Source: a virus
Reading direction: 5' to 3' (one strand)
Length of the DNA stretch: 28,990 nucleotides
Virus record (IMG/VR): IMGVR_UViG_3300027833_000177
Coordinates: 1 to 28,990 of that record
The position numbers and the translations under genes were made by a program. Shown one piece after another: positions 7,233-14,748 of the stretch (positions are counted from its first letter, which is position 1; each line of letters starts with the position of its first letter). The notes beneath the pieces are model-generated. The model was not told the DNA's origin. It searched no databases and worked only from the letters and a program-made list of their open reading frames with translations.

Positions 7233-9068
7233 TTATAACCCCTTCGGTACATGTTTATATTTTATTTTATCAAACCAATTTTTATTGGAAAAGTCTACGC
7301 CCGCCGTAAGTGGTAAACTGTTTTGGGGGTAAGTAGTTTCCATAACTTTTAAAATTTGCGGTATTAGGTCTTCTTCGCCGTATTTCATTTCTATTAATAG
7401 TTCGTCGTGAATTTGTAAAAGCATATTACTTTTATGCGGTTTAAGTAGTTTACTAATTTTATTCATGGCCATTTTAACAATGTCGCCGCAACCGCCTTGT
7501 ATGTAATGGTTAGGCATTGTATAAGGTCTATTTGCATCTAAGTAAATTCTACGCCCTAACCAATTAACTATAAAACCGCGTCTTTTTGCCGTGTCCGTTA
7601 GTGCTTTAACGAGCGCGGAAACAAACTTTAAAGTTTTAAAGTAATCTAACTTTAGTTTTTTAGCTTTGTTAATAGCTATTTTTAAAGCTGCGGCAAGTTT
7701 AGCCGGGCCCCCGCCGTAAAGAAGCATAAAGTTTAGAGTTTTCGCGGCTTCGCGTTCCGTTCCCATACCTTCCGCCGTGGCCGTATGTACGCACAAACCG
7801 TCTTTTATTCGTGCTATTAGTTCACTTTCGCCCGCAATATCTAGTAAAAGTCTGTATTCCATCTGGTCGAAATCGACCATAATAAAAAAGTAACCGTCGC
7901 GAGGTATAAAACATTTTCTAACGGGGTATTTACTTGAGTCTTCGCCACGTTTCGGAACGTTTTGTAAGTTAGGTTCGTTTGCAGACATACGGCCCGTTAC
8001 CGTACCGTCTTGTCTAAAATTACAATGTATAACGTCGTTTTCGTCGGCAAGGTCTAAATAGTTTCTAAAGTAAGTACCGGCACGTTTATTATGTTTTCTA
8101 TAGCCTAAAATTAGTTCGGTTACTGCGTTTTTCGGTAAGTTTTCTTCGCTGTAAGAGTCGTTACCTAAAGGCGTTTTACCCGACTCTAAACCTAACTTTT
8201 TAAAAGCTTCTTTAAAACAAGTAGGTGAGTCGTTAAATTCGATACCTGTATAACCTTCGAACTTCGCCGCGTATTCTTCCGCGCTTTCTTTTTCGTAGTT
8301 ATAAGCTTCTTTTATGTAATCAATATCCACTTTTACGCCGGTTTGTTCCACGTAGAACAATGTATTAGTTAACTCGACTTCGTTATTAAAGACCCCACTA
8401 ATACACGGTAAACCTTCGCTTAATTGTTCTTGTTTTAATTCTTCGATACGTTTTAACTCGTATTCGCCTAATTCAAAAGTAACCCGCCCGTCTGTTAGGC
8501 CATATTCACTTATCAAATTAAACGGGACTAAATCAAAATGTTTGTTTCTTTTTGGTTTCTTTTTACCTACGTCTACGTCTGTATAAAGTTTATGTTTCAT
8601 TATGTACGCGTCTACTTTATCGTCTTTTTTATGCCCTATTAGTTCGGCCACTTTAGAAAGGCTTAACGAGGGTAATCTATTATAAATTAACCTAGCTATT
8701 GACTGCGTACAATAAATTGTACCGCCTATAAATAGACCGTCTTGCGCGAGTATATGCATGTCGAACTTAGCGTTATGTAAGTACCAAGTATTTTTTGGGT
8801 CTTCTAACATTGGTTTAAAGTCGTCTAACCAAGACTTAGGTAAAATATTTTCGTAAGGAATAAAAGCCCCTGTATTATCGGGGCGTGTATTAAAGTTAAA
8901 ATAGTAGTCGTTTTCTAGTGTAGAAATTATTATAGAAAAAAGACGGTCGCCTAAATATGCTTTTAAACCCGTCGTTTCCGTATCTAAAGCCCGTCGTTTA
9001 TGTGGGTTATTTTCTATTTCTTTAATACATTCTATAAAAGTAAAATTAGTAACGGTTATTCGTGCCAT
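7233..9068 (-). CDS. DNA polymerase, family A, with 3'-5' exonuclease domain
   Basis: 611 residues. Exonuclease motifs: DTETTGL (Asp29, Glu31), HNAKFD (98-103) and YGLTD (Tyr189, Asp193). Polymerase motif A is DFDQME (Asp399, Glu404). Motif B is R439-x3-K443-x3-F447-x3-Y451-G. Motif C is QIHDE (His554, Asp555, Glu556). All key catalytic residues are present, so it should be a proofreading replicative polymerase of compact phage type. Phe447 matches E. coli Pol I Phe762, the residue linked to discrimination against dideoxynucleotides (T7 has Tyr). There is no 5'-3' exonuclease domain. The start is preceded by AGGCGGAAAC. Confidence 0.97.
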   Translation of the reverse strand: MARITVTNFTFIECIKEIENNPHKRRALDTETTGLKAYLGDRLFSIIISTLENDYYFNFNTRPDNTGAFIPYENILPKSWLDDFKPMLEDPKNTWYLHNAKFDMHILAQDGLFIGGTIYCTQSIARLIYNRLPSLSLSKVAELIGHKKDDKVDAYIMKHKLYTDVDVGKKKPKRNKHFDLVPFNLISEYGLTDGRVTFELGEYELKRIEELKQEQLSEGLPCISGVFNNEVELTNTLFYVEQTGVKVDIDYIKEAYNYEKESAEEYAAKFEGYTGIEFNDSPTCFKEAFKKLGLESGKTPLGNDSYSEENLPKNAVTELILGYRKHNKRAGTYFRNYLDLADENDVIHCNFRQDGTVTGRMSANEPNLQNVPKRGEDSSKYPVRKCFIPRDGYFFIMVDFDQMEYRLLLDIAGESELIARIKDGLCVHTATAEGMGTEREAAKTLNFMLLYGGGPAKLAAALKIAINKAKKLKLDYFKTLKFVSALVKALTDTAKRRGFIVNWLGRRIYLDANRPYTMPNHYIQGGCGDIVKMAMNKISKLLKPHKSNMLLQIHDELLIEMKYGEEDLIPQILKVMETTYPQNSLPLTAGVDFSNKNWFDKIKYKHVPKGL

Positions 9069-9076
9069 GTTTCCGC

Positions 9077-9283
9077 CTATAAATCTAAATTTATTTGTAC
9101 TTCATTTTCTTCTATACTTGGTAAAGGTTCTATTGCTAGTTCTTCGGGTTTAGCTTTTATAAAACCGTGTCTAGTTAGGGCGTTTATTGAATCAATAACC
9201 CCGCCTTGTTTGTTAATATGGCACGTACTTAATACGTCTTCTAAAATTGTTATAGGACATTCGATTTTAATTTGTTTTGACAT
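9077..9283 (-). CDS. Hypothetical protein
   Basis: 68 residues, start after AAAGGAAAAGA. The middle (TILEDVLSTCHINKQGGVIDSINALTRHGFI) looks like a short helical, possibly winged-helix or antirestriction-like fold, followed by a Pro/Glu-rich acidic tail ending INLDL. Its 5' end overlaps the preceding 57-codon gene by 17 bp, and the polymerase start follows 8 bp after its stop. No family recognised. Confidence 0.6.
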   Translation of the reverse strand: MSKQIKIECPITILEDVLSTCHINKQGGVIDSINALTRHGFIKAKPEELAIEPLPSIEENEVQINLDL

Positions 9284-9440
9284 TCTTTTCCTTTGTTCTA
9301 ACGTCTGTTATTAACGTGTCGACAAACTCCGAAAGCGTAGAATAGCCATATTTTTTATATGTATTCTTTATATATTTACGGTTTGTCTTAGTTATATGTG
9401 CGTAAAGTATTTCTGTTCTTTTCTCTTTTTTCTTTATCAC
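9267..9440 (-). CDS. Small predicted ribbon-helix-helix-like protein (57 aa, GTG start)
   Basis: Found by reading the gap. GTG at 9440 is preceded by GAAGGCGTAAAAA and overlaps the TGA of the upstream gene (GTGA). The frame runs 57 codons to TAA at 9269-9267. It begins MIKKKEKRTEILYAHITKTN, followed by an R-K-Y-I-K helix, then KKYGYSTLSEFVDTLI. A short basic strand, then helix, Gly-Tyr turn and S-x-S/L-SEF-(V/L)-x helix, is the outline of CopG/Arc-type ribbon-helix-helix DNA-binding proteins. A regulator role is inference. The overlaps on both sides support a real gene. Confidence 0.65.
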   Translation of the reverse strand: MIKKKEKRTEILYAHITKTNRKYIKNTYKKYGYSTLSEFVDTLITDVRTKEKNVKTN

Positions 9441-9760
9441 TTTTTACGCCTTCGACCGAAAGGGCCATATATATGGTTTCCGAAGAAAAACGTTTTTAAC
9501 CGTAGGGCGTAACGTTTAAGAACTTCGTTTGAAGTCATGTTTCTATTTAATGTTATTCCTTGTTCGTTTAACTTTAATGCTTTGTTAAACCTTACGGAAT
9601 TAAGGCAAATTATACAGGCTAAACGGTTAACCCCGTTAGCCTGTACGACTCTAAACGTACTAAGTTCAAAACAAAATTTACAGCGTAGTACATTATTAGT
9701 TTTGTTAACCTTACTTAATTTATGAAAGCGCATTTTAGGGGCGGCTTTAATTGATTTCAT
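9437..9760 (-). CDS. Small zinc-ribbon-like protein
   Basis: 107 residues, very basic. CKFC and CIIC pairs (about residues 27-30 and 49-52), separated by 18 residues, form a four-Cys zinc-ribbon pattern. The C-terminal half is Lys/Arg-rich and ends GRRRKK, which fits nucleic-acid binding. The start follows AAAGGTAAATA. The gene lies just past the terminator hairpin at 9780-9809, so its expression depends on read-through or a nearby promoter. Comparable small phage zinc proteins are often HNH-like nucleases or transcription factors, but no HNH residues are evident here. Confidence 0.6.
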   Translation of the reverse strand: MKSIKAAPKMRFHKLSKVNKTNNVLRCKFCFELSTFRVVQANGVNRLACIICLNSVRFNKALKLNEQGITLNRNMTSNEVLKRYALRLKTFFFGNHIYGPFGRRRKK

Positions 9761-9779
9761 TATTTACCTTTTTAAAAGA

Positions 9780-9809
9780 AGCCCCCGTAGTCAGTCCAAA
9801 ACGGGGGCT
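9780..9809 (-). terminator. Rho-independent terminator (leftward)
   Basis: On the minus strand a perfect 9-bp stem AGCCCCCGT / ACGGGGGCT with a 12-nt loop is followed by TTCTTTT. It lies 6 bp past the stop of the Lys-rich 62-residue gene, so it should limit or end transcripts from the 10881-9816 genes. Confidence 0.85.
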
Positions 9810-9815
9810 AATTAA

Positions 9816-10004
9816 TTAAGCGTTTAGAGCGTTTAATTTATTGTCTAAAAACTTAAAAGTTTTCTTGTTCTTAACTGCGAAAGCCTGTAAAGATTCAGCT
9901 TGCTTTTGTGTTAATGTAACGTTCTTAGTTACTTTCTTAGCTACCGATTTAGTTACTTTCTTCATTACTTTTTTTGTCTTAACTGCTTTTGTTTTTGTAG
10001 TCAT
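9816..10004 (-). CDS. Small Lys/Thr/Val-rich basic protein
   Basis: 62 residues with no acidic residue in the first 37 and about one third Lys. It begins MTTKTKAVKTKKVMKKVTK and continues with KK-V-T repeats, then a short mixed helix (QKQAESLQAFAV). The SD is AAAGGGGTAAGAA. The composition resembles histone-tail-like or nucleoid-type DNA binders. The N-terminus matches that of the small terminase (M-T-T-K-rich) and the tail of the 85-residue gene at 26923. A terminator follows directly. Role as a DNA condenser or replication accessory is inference. Confidence 0.6.
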   Translation of the reverse strand: MTTKTKAVKTKKVMKKVTKSVAKKVTKNVTLTQKQAESLQAFAVKNKKTFKFLDNKLNALNA

Positions 10005-10041
10005 TTCTTACCCCTTTAGGCTTTATATGTTCTAAGTTATC

Positions 10042-10881
10042 TTAGAATTTTTGGTTACTATTTACTTCGACCGCTTCGGCTTCTATGTCTTGTACTGTAG
10101 TACCTTCCGTTGCGTCGCTTTCGTCCGCGCTGTATTTATTTGCGTTAGTCGCTAATTCTCTAACCCAATGTTCTACTGCGACTAATTCTTCTTTTTCAAT
10201 GTTACGGCCTAAAGAAACTTCTTTTACATAATAGTCGTAGTCATTAGAAACAAACTTAGATTTTAGATTAAATACTTTAGCATACGAAGGAAGCTTAACC
10301 GAACGCATTTTAGCGAAAGTACTTTCTAATTGAGTACCGGCGGGGTAACTAGTTCTTTTAAAGTCTACAAAGTACGGGAACGCTAAACCTTGCATAACTT
10401 CTTCGACAAGTAATACACTAAAACGTAAAATTCTATCCGGCTTTAGTAACATTTCTTCGGTTACGCCCTTTTCCGCTGCTTTTTCTTTTAACTCGTTAGG
10501 TATGTAAACAATGTCTTTAAGGTCTTTATTATCTCTATTATGTTCTATAGTTCCTAAGTACTCTTTAGTAACTTTTTTACCTTGTCTTACTTCGTAGTAA
10601 AATTGCCATAACTTAACTTTACCAATTACGAACATGTCCATTTTGTCACTCATTAAAGACTTATCGACGCTATTCATATAAGAACCGGCGTTAATAGGGT
10701 TTTTACCGTCTTGCGCTTCGGGTGTAAGGGCTTGCGCTAAATGTATTTTCGGTATTACAATGTCGTCGTTATCAATGTTTTCGCCCGCGCCTAAACCTAA
10801 ACTACTATCGAATTGGTTTGCGAAGTCGTTACTTACGTCGAATTGTGTTTTTACTACTACTTCGTTTTTGTTTTCACTCAT
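10042..10881 (-). CDS. Candidate phage ssDNA-binding protein
   Basis: 279 residues from the ATG at 10881, chosen because AAGGAATAAAAAAC precedes it; an in-frame ATG at 10902 has no SD. The region IVIPKIHLAQALTPEAQDGK followed by INAGSY resembles a family of phage replication-region proteins with IP-(L/I)-L-Q--SPE---G----G. A beta-rich core (FVIGKVKLWQFYYE, RILRFSVLLVEEV) and a strongly acidic, disordered C-terminus rich in Asp/Glu follow, as in many SSBs. The position between polymerase and helicase genes fits. No SSB signature is decisive, so function is inference. Confidence 0.45.
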   Translation of the reverse strand: MSENKNEVVVKTQFDVSNDFANQFDSSLGLGAGENIDNDDIVIPKIHLAQALTPEAQDGKNPINAGSYMNSVDKSLMSDKMDMFVIGKVKLWQFYYEVRQGKKVTKEYLGTIEHNRDNKDLKDIVYIPNELKEKAAEKGVTEEMLLKPDRILRFSVLLVEEVMQGLAFPYFVDFKRTSYPAGTQLESTFAKMRSVKLPSYAKVFNLKSKFVSNDYDYYVKEVSLGRNIEKEELVAVEHWVRELATNANKYSADESDATEGTTVQDIEAEAVEVNSNQKF

Positions 10882-10922
10882 GTTTTTTATTCCTTGTTTC
10901 ATAATGGCTTTATGCCATTTCG

Positions 10923-11096
10923 TTATTTGTTATTTTCTATAAAATCTAAATACGCTTTAAAGTTTAAGTCTTCTTCTTTTACTGTTATCGGTTCTTGTCT
11001 TCCGATTATAAAAAACTTAATATAACTTTGTTCGTCCATTTCTATAAGCTGTACGGCTTCGACGCGTTCTTGTTCTATGTACGTTTTAACTTTCAT
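10923..11096 (-). CDS. Small hypothetical protein (57 aa)
   Basis: Found by reading the gap. ATG at 11096 shares its A with the TAA of the upstream gene (TAATG), giving translational coupling. The frame runs 57 codons to TAA at 10925-10923. The product starts MKVKTYIEQERVEAVQLIEM, has a strand SYIKFFIIGR and a Glu-rich C-terminal helix ending FIENNK. A small alpha/beta protein; family not recognised. It fills the space exactly between the 146- and 279-residue genes, which supports it. Confidence 0.65.
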   Translation of the reverse strand: MKVKTYIEQERVEAVQLIEMDEQSYIKFFIIGRQEPITVKEEDLNFKAYLDFIENNK

Positions 11097-11536
11097 TATG
11101 CTTTTTTACTTCTTTTACGAATACCTAAAGACATACGTTCGTGAGGTTTTAACATGGGTAAAGACCAATCGAATTGTCCTTCGTTAACTTTCTTTTCTTG
11201 TTCGGCATTGTAAAAAGAAGAAAATGTCATAGCGTTTATAGTAATCATATCGAACAATACGCTTTCGTCGTATTCGTTTTTGATATAGTCGAATAAGTCT
11301 TGTTTAGCTTTATGGTCTTTAGGTACTGAAACCGAAGACTTTAGTTTTAAACTAACTGTACATTCGTCGCCTTGCATTTTGTCTACTTCGGCTTCTTCCA
11401 TAATTTCGGCTAACATATTCTTAGCGTCTTTAAATTTCTTTTCCGCTACTTCCGCCAATAATTTGAGGCTATACACTTCATCGACTAGATTTTTAATTTT
11501 GTTTAGTTCTTCCGCTGCTTTACTCTTTGTTTCCAT
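11096..11536 (-). CDS. Hypothetical replication-block protein with N-terminal coiled coil
   Basis: 146 residues, start after AAGGCGGAATT. Residues 1-52 form a long charged helix (EELNKIKNLVDEV...AEKKFKDAKNMLAEIME). A beta region (CTVSLKLKSSVSVPKDHKAK), a helix (DLFDYIKNEY), and a C-terminal LPMLKPHERMSLGIRKRSKK follow. This order (coiled coil, K-x-S-V-x-(V/I)P motif, final L-P-x-(L/V)KP segment) is seen in a common unnamed phage family near polymerase genes. Biochemical role unknown. It is the first gene of the leftward run starting at the divergent 11537-11600 spacer. Confidence 0.6.
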   Translation of the reverse strand: METKSKAAEELNKIKNLVDEVYSLKLLAEVAEKKFKDAKNMLAEIMEEAEVDKMQGDECTVSLKLKSSVSVPKDHKAKQDLFDYIKNEYDESVLFDMITINAMTFSSFYNAEQEKKVNEGQFDWSLPMLKPHERMSLGIRKRSKKA

Positions 11537-11590
11537 AATTCCGCCTTAATTGAATGTTTTTATTAGGAATTAATTTTATATATTGTTAGA

Positions 11591-11596
11591 TATAAT
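11591..11596 (+). promoter_or_regulatory. Possible -10 element of a rightward promoter
   Basis: A perfect TATAAT lies 62 bp before the ATG of the 46-residue gene, in a very AT-rich spacer between divergent genes. No good -35 sits 16-18 bp upstream, so the call is weak. The same spacer read leftward has TATAAA/TAATAA boxes that could serve the gene starting at 11536. Confidence 0.35.
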
Positions 11597-11657
11597 AATG
11601 CAAGGTTTTTTCTTGTATTTTATGGTACAATGTAAAAAAGATAATAAAGGGGTAATT

Positions 11658-11798
11658 ATGGAAAATAAAATAAAAGTATTAAAAAGAATACATTTAGTAG
11701 CAAGCGAACTTTACTTATCAAATAGGGACGAAGAACTAAAGGAAACTTTAAGGCTTTTAACTTTAGATATAAAGGAACTAACTAAAAAATGCGCCTAA
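11658..11798 (+). CDS. Small hypothetical protein (46 aa) in an inverted two-gene unit
   Basis: The start was set at 11658 because AAAGGGGTAATT precedes it; the frame is open back to 11583 but that part has no SD and unlike composition. The product is a two-helix peptide beginning MENKIKVLKRIHLVASELYL and ending TLDIKELTKKCA, with no membrane span. It overlaps the following lipoprotein gene by 10 bp. Both genes run against the surrounding leftward block. Function unknown; it may serve the lipoprotein. Confidence 0.55.
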   Translation: MENKIKVLKRIHLVASELYLSNRDEELKETLRLLTLDIKELTKKCA

Positions 11799-11983
11799 TA
11801 TTGTTACTTCTATTTATAAGCTGCGGTAAAGAAGACCCTAACGGGCGACGTTGCTATACAAAGGAAGAAGCAAAAACCGCGTGTATTGTAGAACAAATTA
11901 CAACTTATAACCAAACTAGCGACTTAGCGGAATTTACTTGCGCGCCACAATTTACAGTGGACTATTGTTATTACTTAGATTAA
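11789..11983 (+). CDS. Small Cys-rich predicted lipoprotein
   Basis: 64 residues. MRLILLLLFISCGK is a very short signal peptide with a lipobox-like FISC (Cys12; Phe at -3 is less usual than Leu). The mature part has four Cys (22, 32, 51, 59) that could form two disulfides in the periplasm or outside. It is the last gene of a two-gene unit opposing its neighbours, followed by a hairpin. Small phage lipoproteins in such isolated units are often superinfection-exclusion or receptor-blocking factors (as T5 Llp). That role here is inference only. Confidence 0.6.
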   Translation: MRLILLLLFISCGKEDPNGRRCYTKEEAKTACIVEQITTYNQTSDLAEFTCAPQFTVDYCYYLD

Positions 11984-11986
11984 ACA

Positions 11987-12014
11987 AGCCCCGTAAGAAC
12001 TAGAACACGGGGCT
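11987..12014. terminator. Hairpin between convergent genes, possible bidirectional terminator
   Basis: A perfect 8-bp stem AGCCCCGT / ACGGGGCT with a 12-nt loop lies 4 bp after the lipoprotein stop and 40 bp past the helicase stop. Neither strand has a strong T tract (TGTTTAA leftward, AAATATAAA rightward). The stem closely matches that of the terminator at 9780-9809 (AGCCCCCGT). Termination or transcript-end protection is likely. Confidence 0.6.
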
Positions 12015-12053
12015 AAATATAAACACAGTTAATTTTATGCGTCTAGTACACGG

Positions 12054-13637
12054 TTACTTTCTTAATAAACCTAAAACTTCTTTTCTACTAAATTCTTTAT
12101 TTTCTAAAATGTTTTCAGCGGTAGCGTGTTTTTCTTTTAACTTCGCTAATACATGTTCGTCTATAGTCTCCGGCGTAACTAAATCTATACGGGTAACTTT
12201 TCTTGTTTGTCCGCCCCTATAGTTTCGCGCTTCGCTTTGTAAGTCATGGGCAAGGTTAAAACTACGGCTATAATAAATAGAGTAATTACCGCCCGTTAAA
12301 TTTACACCCGTACCGCCCGCACCTTGGTTTGCAATTAATATCCTAGTATTAGGGTCGTTATTAAATGCGTCTTCCGAAGCTAACTTTTCGTCTTTACTTT
12401 GTAGGCCTGTAATAAATACCGGTTCTATACCTATTTCTTTACAAACGTTTTCTAATTGTTCGTAAGTACTTTTAAAGACCGTCCATATTATTATTTTATT
12501 TTCTTTGTTCGCTGTAAGTAACTCTAACGTATCTTTTAAAGTTTTTAACCTAGAAGAATCGAGTAACGTTACTTCGCCTTCTTCGTTTGTGAATATACCG
12601 CAGATTAATTGCTGTAATCTAATAGTTTTTACTATAGCTAAATCGGCACGCATAACGTCGGGTATTTCGAAGTCGTCTAAATCTAAGCTTTCTAACATTG
12701 TTTGAGAAGCGTCTTTACTATCTAAAAATACAACTAAGTCTTTTTTAAATTCGTCGTACATTTTACGAGTCTTACTATTTAAAGGAACGTCTAAGCGTTG
12801 ATAAACCATGTCGGGCAAGTCTAAAACGTCGTTCTTCATTACTCGCGAAGCATGTTTATAAATTATTTCGTTTAATGTATCTTCGTTACCGTCATGTCGA
12901 GGGTCGAAACCAAAACGTTTAAAATATGCCTTGTCTTTAGGTACAAAGTTCGGAAAATGTACATGGCTAGGCATGTTTGCGTTTTTATCATAAAAGTATT
13001 TACTTCTAAATGCGAAGTAGTTACTTCCTAATATCTTAGGATTTAATATATAGAATTGACTCCAAAGGTCTAAAGCGTTTTGTAATACAGGCGTACCGGT
13101 TAAAATATACCTGTACTTTAGTTCGGGTCGATTAGTAAATTTATGTAGGGCCTTAGTTCTTTTACCCGTCGGGTTTTTAAAGTTATGTACTTCGTCAATA
13201 ACTAACATTTCAATAGGTAGCTTAATAAGTTCTTGCCATATAGAGCCGGTTTTGCCGTCGACCGTTTCCGTACTAATTATAAATATCTGTTTACCCTTTT
13301 GTTCTAACTGTTTAAGCTTTAAAGTTTTGGTAGGGTTTTTATTCTTTTTACCGTCTATTTTAGTAATACCGTCTATTACGGCCACGGTAGTTATAGGTAT
13401 GTTAGTATGTAGCTTTATTTCACGTTTCCAATTTTCTAAAACTACAACCGGACAAACTATTAAAGTATATGGTACGGCGTTCTTTTGAAAACATGCTATT
13501 CGTAAAATGTCGCAAGCTTGCTTTGTTTTACCCGTTCCCATGTCCCATAGTAAACCGTAGTAAGGTTCTTTTCGTTCTTCGCTTAAATACTTAGACGTCT
13601 TTAGTTGATGCGCCCACGGTTTAGTTTTAAATTCCAT
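12054..13637 (-). CDS. SNF2-type DEAD/DEAH-box helicase
   Basis: 527 residues with a two-lobe SF2 helicase layout. Q-type start WAHQLKTSKYL, motif I WDMGTGKT (Walker A 34-38), Ia IVCPVVVLENW, motif II DEVH (148-151), motif III LTGTP (180-184). The second lobe ends in motif VI QSEARNYRGGQ, the SNF2 hallmark. Such ATPases translocate on dsDNA. Phage members are usually placed with replication or recombination genes, as here, and may clear proteins or restart forks. The start follows TAGGAATAAATA and overlaps the stop of the upstream gene by one base. No nuclease domain is fused. Confidence 0.93.
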   Translation of the reverse strand: MEFKTKPWAHQLKTSKYLSEERKEPYYGLLWDMGTGKTKQACDILRIACFQKNAVPYTLIVCPVVVLENWKREIKLHTNIPITTVAVIDGITKIDGKKNKNPTKTLKLKQLEQKGKQIFIISTETVDGKTGSIWQELIKLPIEMLVIDEVHNFKNPTGKRTKALHKFTNRPELKYRYILTGTPVLQNALDLWSQFYILNPKILGSNYFAFRSKYFYDKNANMPSHVHFPNFVPKDKAYFKRFGFDPRHDGNEDTLNEIIYKHASRVMKNDVLDLPDMVYQRLDVPLNSKTRKMYDEFKKDLVVFLDSKDASQTMLESLDLDDFEIPDVMRADLAIVKTIRLQQLICGIFTNEEGEVTLLDSSRLKTLKDTLELLTANKENKIIIWTVFKSTYEQLENVCKEIGIEPVFITGLQSKDEKLASEDAFNNDPNTRILIANQGAGGTGVNLTGGNYSIYYSRSFNLAHDLQSEARNYRGGQTRKVTRIDLVTPETIDEHVLAKLKEKHATAENILENKEFSRKEVLGLLRK

Positions 13638-13846
13638 TATTTATTCCTACGGACTAATTCTTTATTAATATTATACTCTAAATTACTATAAGGTTCTTGG
13701 TCTAAAACCCATTGTAAATAGCTCGTAGGTATTTCTGATAAGTCTAAACCGAAATATTTACCGAAGGTCATTGTAGAATTAGATTTTTTATTTTCTTCTA
13801 TTCCTATTTTTTGTATAGCTTCTATTTGTTCTTTTGTTGTTTTCAT
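13637..13846 (-). CDS. DUF3820-like small protein
   Basis: 69 residues. The core TFGKYFGLDLSEIPTSYLQW followed by VLDQEP matches the DUF3820 pattern (FGKYKG-L-DIP--YL-WL), a small family found in bacteria and phages, often near exonuclease or replication genes. Function of the family is not established. It lies directly upstream of the helicase with a shared base between stop and start, so the pair is probably co-translated. The SD is AGGGGTTATTA. Confidence 0.75.
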   Translation of the reverse strand: MKTTKEQIEAIQKIGIEENKKSNSTMTFGKYFGLDLSEIPTSYLQWVLDQEPYSNLEYNINKELVRRNK

Positions 13847-14142
13847 TAATAACCCCTATTTTTAGTTAGCAGTTTGTAAATAGTATTTACTTTAATATAC
13901 ATGTTTGTATTGTCCTTAAAGTCTTTTTTAAGTGACTCTAATAGCTTTACAGCTTTAGCCCTATTTTCTATTACTTCTAATTCTTCTAACCTTGCTAAGT
14001 CGTTTAACTTGCGACTAATTGACGCTATTTGTGCCGCTTTTACACGGTCTAAGTAGTTCGGGTTAATATCTTTTTTAGCTTGATAAGCTTGCGATAATTC
14101 TACTTTCTTTATTCTTAGTTCGTGTATTTTTTTACTATCCAT
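13846..14142 (-). CDS. Hypothetical helical protein
   Basis: 98 residues, Lys-rich and almost wholly helical, with a heptad-like stretch (LNDLARLEELEVIENRAKAV). No Cys and no membrane span. Its start overlaps the stop of the 44-codon gene (TAATG) and its end overlaps the next start. Family not recognised. Confidence 0.55.
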   Translation of the reverse strand: MDSKKIHELRIKKVELSQAYQAKKDINPNYLDRVKAAQIASISRKLNDLARLEELEVIENRAKAVKLLESLKKDFKDNTNMYIKVNTIYKLLTKNRGY

Positions 14143-14276
14143 TATTGCCCTTTCATGGGAATTTTAAGTAAGTCGAAAAGATTAATTATAGTTAATAATT
14201 GGTTTTTATCACATTTTTGTAAGTCCGCGCTTTGTATTAATTCTACTATTAATTGAAATTCACTTTTTACTTCCAT
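14142..14276 (-). CDS. Small hypothetical protein (44 aa)
   Basis: Found by reading the gap. ATG at 14276 follows AAAGGAATATATA, and the frame runs 44 codons to TAA at 14144-14142, which overlaps the next ATG. The product starts MEVKSEFQLIVELIQSADLQ and continues with a hydrophobic helix (LLTIINLFDLLKI). No family recognised. The good SD and the coupled stop/start are the support. Upstream, 14277-14361 has no ATG, GTG or TTG ORF leftward and no clear site. Confidence 0.6.
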   Translation of the reverse strand: MEVKSEFQLIVELIQSADLQKCDKNQLLTIINLFDLLKIPMKGQ

Positions 14277-14361
14277 TATATATTCCTTTGTTAGTTTTAG
14301 TATGAAGCTCGATTTTACAGTTATAGTCTTTAAAACCTTGCGCGAAAATTAGACTTAAAAT

Positions 14362-14748
14362 TTATTCTATTACTACTTCTTCAAAAGCTTGTCTTGCCAA
14401 AAAGTATTGTTCTCCGTGTTTTCCATACTCTCTTACTTCGCCATGTTCTAAATAGTTCCCTACCGTGGTTTTTATAACCCCCGTGTCTAAATCTAAAATA
14501 ACTTCCGTATCTATAGGAAGGTTTTTTAGTATAACGGCGTTAGTTCCATAACTATCAGTCTTACGAAATAAATGTTCACTTTGTTTTAAAGCCGGTTTAG
14601 TAAAAACGTATTGTCCGTTTTTCTTTTGACTTAGTACGCCCATAACTTTAGGTTCGGCGTCCATACTTGTACGGTATAAAGTATTACCTTTAATTACGAT
14701 ACTTGTTTTAAAAGTTTCGGCAATTGGAAACATATCTTTAATCTTCAT
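14362..14748 (-). CDS. Hypothetical protein
   Basis: 128 residues. A strand-rich N-terminal part (TSIVIKGNTLYRTSMD) leads to a middle with ILKNLPIDTEVILDLDTGVI and a C-terminal part with HGE-REYGKHGEQYF. The start follows AAGGTCGACAAT and overlaps the upstream stop by 4 bp (ATGA). Family not recognised. A small beta domain, perhaps a modulator of host functions in the early region, is only a guess. Confidence 0.55.
   Translation of the reverse strand: MKIKDMFPIAETFKTSIVIKGNTLYRTSMDAEPKVMGVLSQKKNGQYVFTKPALKQSEHLFRKTDSYGTNAVILKNLPIDTEVILDLDTGVIKTTVGNYLEHGEVREYGKHGEQYFLARQAFEEVVIE

Noticed and set aside
11583-11657. N-terminal extension of the 46-residue gene
   Set aside because: No SD at 11583, different composition, and a good SD precedes the ATG at 11658.
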